A stretch of DNA of 8,677 bases from Candidatus Poribacteria bacterium (GTDB lineage: Bacteria > Poribacteria > WGA-4E > B28-G17), in contig QNBQ01000046.1 in the NCBI GenBank assembly GCA_003645735.1, positions 1 through 8,677 on the forward strand. The letters are read 5' to 3'. A program made the translations under genes and the position numbers. This document shows, piece by piece, positions 5,878-8,677 of the stretch (position 1 is its first letter; every line of letters begins with the position of its first letter). Below the pieces are notes generated by a model. The model saw only the letters and a list, made by a program, of their open reading frames with translations. It made no database searches and was not told the DNA's origin.

Positions 5878-6936
5878 ATGAGCGCTCGGAGGAGAAGGGT
5901 CAAGAAGATAAGGGTTGGGATAATCGGCGCCGGCGGGATAGCCGCCGGAAAGCATCTCCCAGGCCACCGCTCGGTGAAGGGGGTCGAGGTCATAGCCGTC
6001 TGCGATATCGTTGAGGAGAAGGCGAAGGCGTTCGCCCGGAAACACGATATCCCCTACTACTTCAAGGACTACATGGATCTGATCTCTATGGACGAGCTGG
6101 ACGCCGTCAGCGTCTGCACTCCCAACAACTTCCACGCCGCCCCTACCATAGCCGCGCTGGAGGCCGGGAAGCACGTGCTGTGTGAGAAGCCCATGGCCGG
6201 AAACGCCAGGGATGCCCAGGCGATGCTCGAAGCGGCCCAGCGCACGGGGAAGATCCTCCAGATAGGCCTTCAATCCAGGTTCAACAAGCGGATGATGACC
6301 CTGAGGAAGCTCTACCAGGAGGGGTTCTTCGGCGAGGCCTACTACGGGAGGGCGATCGCCCTCCGGAGAAGGGGGATTCCGGCGTCGCCCACCTTCATCA
6401 CCAAAAAGATGGCCGGCGGCGGGCCGTTGATAGATATCGGCGTGCACGTCTTGGACGTGCTGCTGTGGATACTGGGCTATCCCAGGCCGGTCAGGGCGTT
6501 CGGGTCGATCGCCACCAAGTTCGGAAACCGGGCCGACGTCATCAACCCGTGGGGGAAGTGGGATCCCAAGCAGTTCGATGTGGAGGATTTCGCCATGGGG
6601 GTGATCAAGTTCGAAAACGGGCTGACGATCACGCTGGAGACGGCCTGGGCGTCGCACGTGGAGGGGACCGGGACGACCTTCTTCATGGGCGATAAAGCCG
6701 GCGCCACTTTCAGCCCCTTCAGGGTCTACACGGATAAGGGCGGGGAGATGATCTCCTTTGAGCCGGAGATACCGAAGGAGATTCAAAAAGCGCCCGGGGA
6801 GTTCGAGGCGTTCCACAAGGCGATAAGGGAGGGGCTGCCGTCGCCCGTCCCGCCTGAGGAGGTGATCTGGACGAGCAAGATATTCGACGCCATCTATAAG
6901 TCCGCGAGGACGGGGACATCGGTCGCTGTGAAGTGA
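5878..6936 (+). CDS. Gfo/Idh/MocA family NAD(P)-dependent oxidoreductase
   Basis: A 352-residue sugar- or cyclitol-type dehydrogenase that oxidises or reduces a hydroxyl/keto group of an unidentified sugar. Seen: a Rossmann fold with G17-A-G-G-I-A22 after a basic N-terminus; D43 at the end of the second strand (V-C-D), which usually favours NAD over NADP; C-T-P-N at 80-83; the family signature E103-K-P105; and a C-terminal alpha/beta domain with G-G-G-P-L-I-D186-I-G-V-H190, the usual catalytic Asp/His pair. Length is normal for the family and there is no export signal, so it is cytoplasmic. ATG 5878 is preceded by GGAGGAG at 5866-5872. It is divergent from the GH116 gene, with interlocked promoters, which suggests co-regulation and possibly a shared sugar substrate (inference). 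It is followed after 56 bases by the M55 peptidase gene. Substrate cannot be read from the sequence. Confidence 0.92.
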   Translation: MSARRRRVKKIRVGIIGAGGIAAGKHLPGHRSVKGVEVIAVCDIVEEKAKAFARKHDIPYYFKDYMDLISMDELDAVSVCTPNNFHAAPTIAALEAGKHVLCEKPMAGNARDAQAMLEAAQRTGKILQIGLQSRFNKRMMTLRKLYQEGFFGEAYYGRAIALRRRGIPASPTFITKKMAGGGPLIDIGVHVLDVLLWILGYPRPVRAFGSIATKFGNRADVINPWGKWDPKQFDVEDFAMGVIKFENGLTITLETAWASHVEGTGTTFFMGDKAGATFSPFRVYTDKGGEMISFEPEIPKEIQKAPGEFEAFHKAIREGLPSPVPPEEVIWTSKIFDAIYKSARTGTSVAVK

Positions 6937-6946
6937 GGATCCGTTC

Positions 6947-6966
6947 GGGGCGCTTGAAAGCGCCCC
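6947..6966 (+). terminator. GC-rich hairpin between oxidoreductase and peptidase genes
   Basis: GGGGCGCTT (6947-6955) and AAGCGCCCC (6958-6966) are perfect inverted arms around GA, effectively an 8-bp stem with a TTGAA-type loop region. It begins 10 bases after the oxidoreductase stop and is followed by TTCGCC rather than a U tract. I see no promoter in the remaining gap to the next gene at 6993, so it may cause partial termination or mark an mRNA processing or stabilising site inside the operon. Confidence 0.45.
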
Positions 6967-6992
6967 TTCGCCAATCGCCGGGAGGTGACCCG

Positions 6993-7793
6993 ATGAACGG
7001 CAGGCGGATTTACGTCCTCTGCGATTTGGAGGGGGTGAGCGGGGTTGTGAGCTTCGACGCCGACTGCGCCCCCGACGGGCCGAACTATCGGAGGTCGATC
7101 CGGCTCGCCTCCGAAGAGCTAAACGCGCTGATAAGGGGGTTGAGGGAGGGGGGAGCCGGGGAGATACTAGTTGTAGACGGCCACGGCCCCGGCGGGCTCG
7201 ATGTGGAGGCGATAAGGGAGGAGGTCGACCTGCTTTTAGGTCGGCCTATAAGGCCCCCCTTCGAGATGGATAAGGGATGGGACGCCCTCGTCCTGTTCGC
7301 GCATCACGCCATGGAGGGGACGGAGGGGGCCAACTTGGCCCACAGCTGGTCGCATAAGGGCATAGAGGAGTGCAGGCTGAACGATCGACCCATAGGGGAG
7401 ATAGGGTGGTATATCTACCTGGCCGGTTATTTCGGGATGCCGGCTATACTGATCACGGGCGACGATAAAGCCTGCGCCGAGGCGAGAGGCTATGTCCCTC
7501 AGATCGAAGCCGCCGTGGTGAAGGTCGGCCTCAACAAAACAGCCGCCATCTGTAAGCCGCCGCCCGTCGCTCGAAAGATCATCAGGGAGGCGGCCAGGAG
7601 GGCGATGGGGAAGCTGAGGGAGATCGAGCCGGTTCGCCTCGATCCGCCCTATCGGGCGGTGAGGAGATACAGGGAGGCGGAGCTGGCGGATCGCTTCTGT
7701 AGCTTCCATCCGTGGGCCGAGAGGGTCGATGAGAGAACCGTAGCCGTCGAATCGGACGACTATCTGGACCTTACGTTGAAGTTTTTGGGGTGA
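6993..7793 (+). CDS. M55 family D-aminopeptidase, DppA-like
   Basis: A 266-residue zinc aminopeptidase of family M55, whose model, Bacillus subtilis DppA, releases N-terminal D-amino acids from short peptides. By motif alignment with DppA all key residues are kept: D11 and E13 in C-D-L-E-G-V-S-G (DppA D8, E10), H64 in V-V-D-G-H-G (H60), H105 in A-H-H-A (H104), H117 in L-A-H-S-W (H115), and E136 in N-D-R-P-I-G-E-I-G (E133). Length is close to DppA. No signal peptide, so cytoplasmic. ATG 6993 follows GGGAGGTGA at 6980-6988; an in-frame extension to 6933 would overlap the previous gene and lacks such a site. It sits 56 bases after the oxidoreductase gene and 26 bases before the cupin gene, probably co-transcribed. 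No peptide transporter genes are in the window, unlike the dpp operon, so the symbol is not assigned. Confidence 0.92.
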   Translation: MNGRRIYVLCDLEGVSGVVSFDADCAPDGPNYRRSIRLASEELNALIRGLREGGAGEILVVDGHGPGGLDVEAIREEVDLLLGRPIRPPFEMDKGWDALVLFAHHAMEGTEGANLAHSWSHKGIEECRLNDRPIGEIGWYIYLAGYFGMPAILITGDDKACAEARGYVPQIEAAVVKVGLNKTAAICKPPPVARKIIREAARRAMGKLREIEPVRLDPPYRAVRRYREAELADRFCSFHPWAERVDERTVAVESDDYLDLTLKFLG

Positions 7794-7819
7794 GCGGACC
7801 GGATGGGAGGGAGCCGCCT

Positions 7820-8329
7820 ATGGATCGGGAGGTGAGGGAGCTCATCGAGCTTCTTCAGCTCCGTCCTCACCCGGAGGGCGGGTTTTACAGGGAGACGTAT
7901 CGTTCCGATCTGATCATCCCCCCGGACGCCCTGCCCGATCGATACAGGGGGCCGAGATGCGTTTGCACGGCGATATATTACCTCCTGACCGCGGGGGAGG
8001 TATCGGCGTTGCACAGGGTGGCGTCGGATGAGATCTGGCATTTCTACGCGGGGGATCCGCTGGAGCTGTTGATTTTAGAGGGGAAAGAGGCGAGGCTCGC
8101 TCGGCTGGGCAGCGATCTGCTTTCGGGTGAGGTTCCACAGGTTCTCGTCCCCGCCGGCGCTTGGCAGGGGGCGAGGGTAGCTGAGGGCGGGAAGTGGAGC
8201 CTGGTCGGGTGCACGGTCGCCCCAGGGTTTGAGTTCGAGGATTTCGAGCTGGCTTCCCCTAGCCTCGCCGATGAATTCCCGGAACATCGGGAGCTGATCC
8301 GGAGGTTTATGAGGGGCGGGGGGCGATAG
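7820..8329 (+). CDS. Cupin_5 (DUF985) family protein
   Basis: A 169-residue protein of the Cupin_5/DUF985 family, small beta-barrel proteins mostly without an established reaction. Seen: the family opening L-R-P-H-P-E-G-G-F-Y-R-E-T-Y (about 14-27), C-T-A-I-Y-Y-L-L at 49-56, the core H65-R-V-A-S-D-E-I-W-H74-F-Y-A-G-D-P-L, V-P-A-G-A-W-Q at 110-116, and the closing G-C-T-V-A-P-G-F-E-F-E-D-F-E-L-A (about 130-145). H65, E71 and H74 are possible metal or ligand contacts. ATG 7820 is chosen because GGGAGGGAG lies 6 bases upstream. A GTG at 7790 overlapping the peptidase stop by 4 bases is the alternative, adding 10 residues, but lacks a ribosome binding site. It is the last gene of the plus-strand unit. 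Soluble and cytoplasmic. Family sure, function unknown. Confidence 0.92.
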   Translation: MDREVRELIELLQLRPHPEGGFYRETYRSDLIIPPDALPDRYRGPRCVCTAIYYLLTAGEVSALHRVASDEIWHFYAGDPLELLILEGKEARLARLGSDLLSGEVPQVLVPAGAWQGARVAEGGKWSLVGCTVAPGFEFEDFELASPSLADEFPEHRELIRRFMRGGGR

Positions 8330-8337
8330 CCCCCGCC
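8315..8337. terminator. GC-rich hairpin at the convergent cupin gene end
   Basis: GGCGGGGG (8315-8322) and CCCCCGCC (8330-8337) form an 8-bp stem with a 7-base loop that contains the cupin stop codon (8327-8329). It is followed by TTGAGC, with no U tract. The convergent minus-strand gene ends at 8344, only 14 bases away, so the hairpin could end or protect both transcripts. Confidence 0.5.
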
Positions 8338-8343
8338 TTGAGC

Positions 8344-8677
8344 TCACATCCTCGCCTCTTTCAGCTCTCCCCACACAACCGGCAGCTTCTCCAGAGGCTC
8401 CACCGGCGTCAGAATCGTCGGCAGGAAGTTGACGGCATAATAAAGCAGGTTCTCCATCATCGGCGCGTTTATCGAAACATCCGAGGCCGTCTCGTTCTCC
8501 AGGCTCGTGATGATATAGGCGCCCTTGCCATACAACAACAGCCCTATCCCCAGGTCCTGCCCCGCGTTTATCGTCGCCAGAACGATTATCTGCGGGTCGG
8601 GCTGCGTCCAGGCGTCATCGAAGTGCGCTTGCTTTATCTCGTTTGGGACCTTGAACAGATCGTCCACCTCGGCCGCA
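8344..8677 (-). CDS. Hypothetical protein, C-terminal end only
   Basis: The reading frame is open to the right window edge, so only about the last 110 residues are seen. A GTG at 8667 could be read as a start but has no ribosome binding site, and the frame continues upstream of it. Visible: P-D-P-Q-I-I-V-L-A-T-I-N-A-G-Q, then G-I-G-L-L-L-Y-G-K-G-A-Y-I-I-T-S-L-E-N-E-T-A, then P-M-M-E-N-L-L-Y-Y-A-V-N-F-L. The order of a beta strand, Y-G-K-G, a strand ending in T-S-L, and a closing helix with L-L-x-Y-A resembles the last part of class-I-glutamine-amidotransferase-like domains found at the C-termini of some bacterial glycoside hydrolases and ThuA-like proteins. That is a pattern impression only. 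The gene converges on the cupin gene with 14 bases between stops. Confidence 0.75.
   Translation of the reverse strand, partial: AAEVDDLFKVPNEIKQAHFDDAWTQPDPQIIVLATINAGQDLGIGLLLYGKGAYIITSLENETASDVSINAPMMENLLYYAVNFLPTILTPVEPLEKLPVVWGELKEARM

Noticed and set aside
6933..6992. 20-residue N-terminal extension of the M55 peptidase
   Set aside because: It overlaps the preceding stop and the hairpin; the ATG at 6993 has GGGAGGTGA and matches the usual DppA N-terminus.
1..8677. CRISPR array, tRNA or rRNA gene, insertion sequence, defence or phage genes
   Set aside because: Looked for by eye on both strands; no regularly spaced repeats, tRNA-like cloverleaf, transposase motifs or phage proteins were seen.

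Overview
This is ordinary chromosomal gene territory from a GC-rich bacterium: eight genes, tightly packed on both strands, with no mobile element, CRISPR array, tRNA or rRNA that I can see. Initiation signals are bacterial: GGAGG-type ribosome binding sites before almost every start, and several TTGACA / TATAAT-like promoters. Arginine is often AGG and isoleucine often ATA. That codon choice, together with the gene mix (cytoplasmic sulfatases, a GH116 glycosidase, a Gfo/Idh/MocA oxidoreductase, an M55 aminopeptidase and a Cupin_5 protein), recalls uncultured glycan-degrading lineages such as Candidatus Poribacteria. This placement is an impression from gene content, not a demonstrated assignment.

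Layout. (1) 1-813, minus: sulfatase with an intact C-L-P-S-R formylglycine motif, cut by the left window edge. (2) 814-1037: divergent intergenic region with one promoter for each flanking gene and an inverted repeat between them. (3) 1038-2375, plus: a second, complete sulfatase-superfamily protein whose nucleophile motif is T-Q-P-S-Y. (4) 2384-2405: GC-rich hairpin between convergent genes. (5) 2425-3156, minus: an outer-membrane-type lipoprotein of unknown function with its own promoter. (6) 3228-5756, minus: an 842-residue GH116/DUF608 glycosidase. (7) 5757-5877: divergent region with two face-away promoters whose -35 boxes overlap. (8) 5878-8329, plus: a probable three-gene unit of Gfo/Idh/MocA oxidoreductase, M55 D-aminopeptidase and Cupin_5 protein, with a hairpin between the first two. 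(9) 8344-8677, minus: the C-terminal end of a protein that enters from the right edge.

How the genes may work together. The sulfatases and GH116 enzyme suggest breakdown of sulfated or glycosylated compounds. The Gfo/Idh enzyme, divergently transcribed from a promoter interlocked with that of GH116, could oxidise a sugar released by it. None of these enzymes has a visible signal peptide, so they probably act in the cytoplasm on imported small substrates. The M55 peptidase and cupin may be co-transcribed with the oxidoreductase but have no obvious shared pathway. I do not see a convincing wholly new system. The observations most worth following are the paired sulfatases with different nucleophile residues at the same position, the GH116 enzyme with altered active-site surroundings, and the interlocked divergent promoters.
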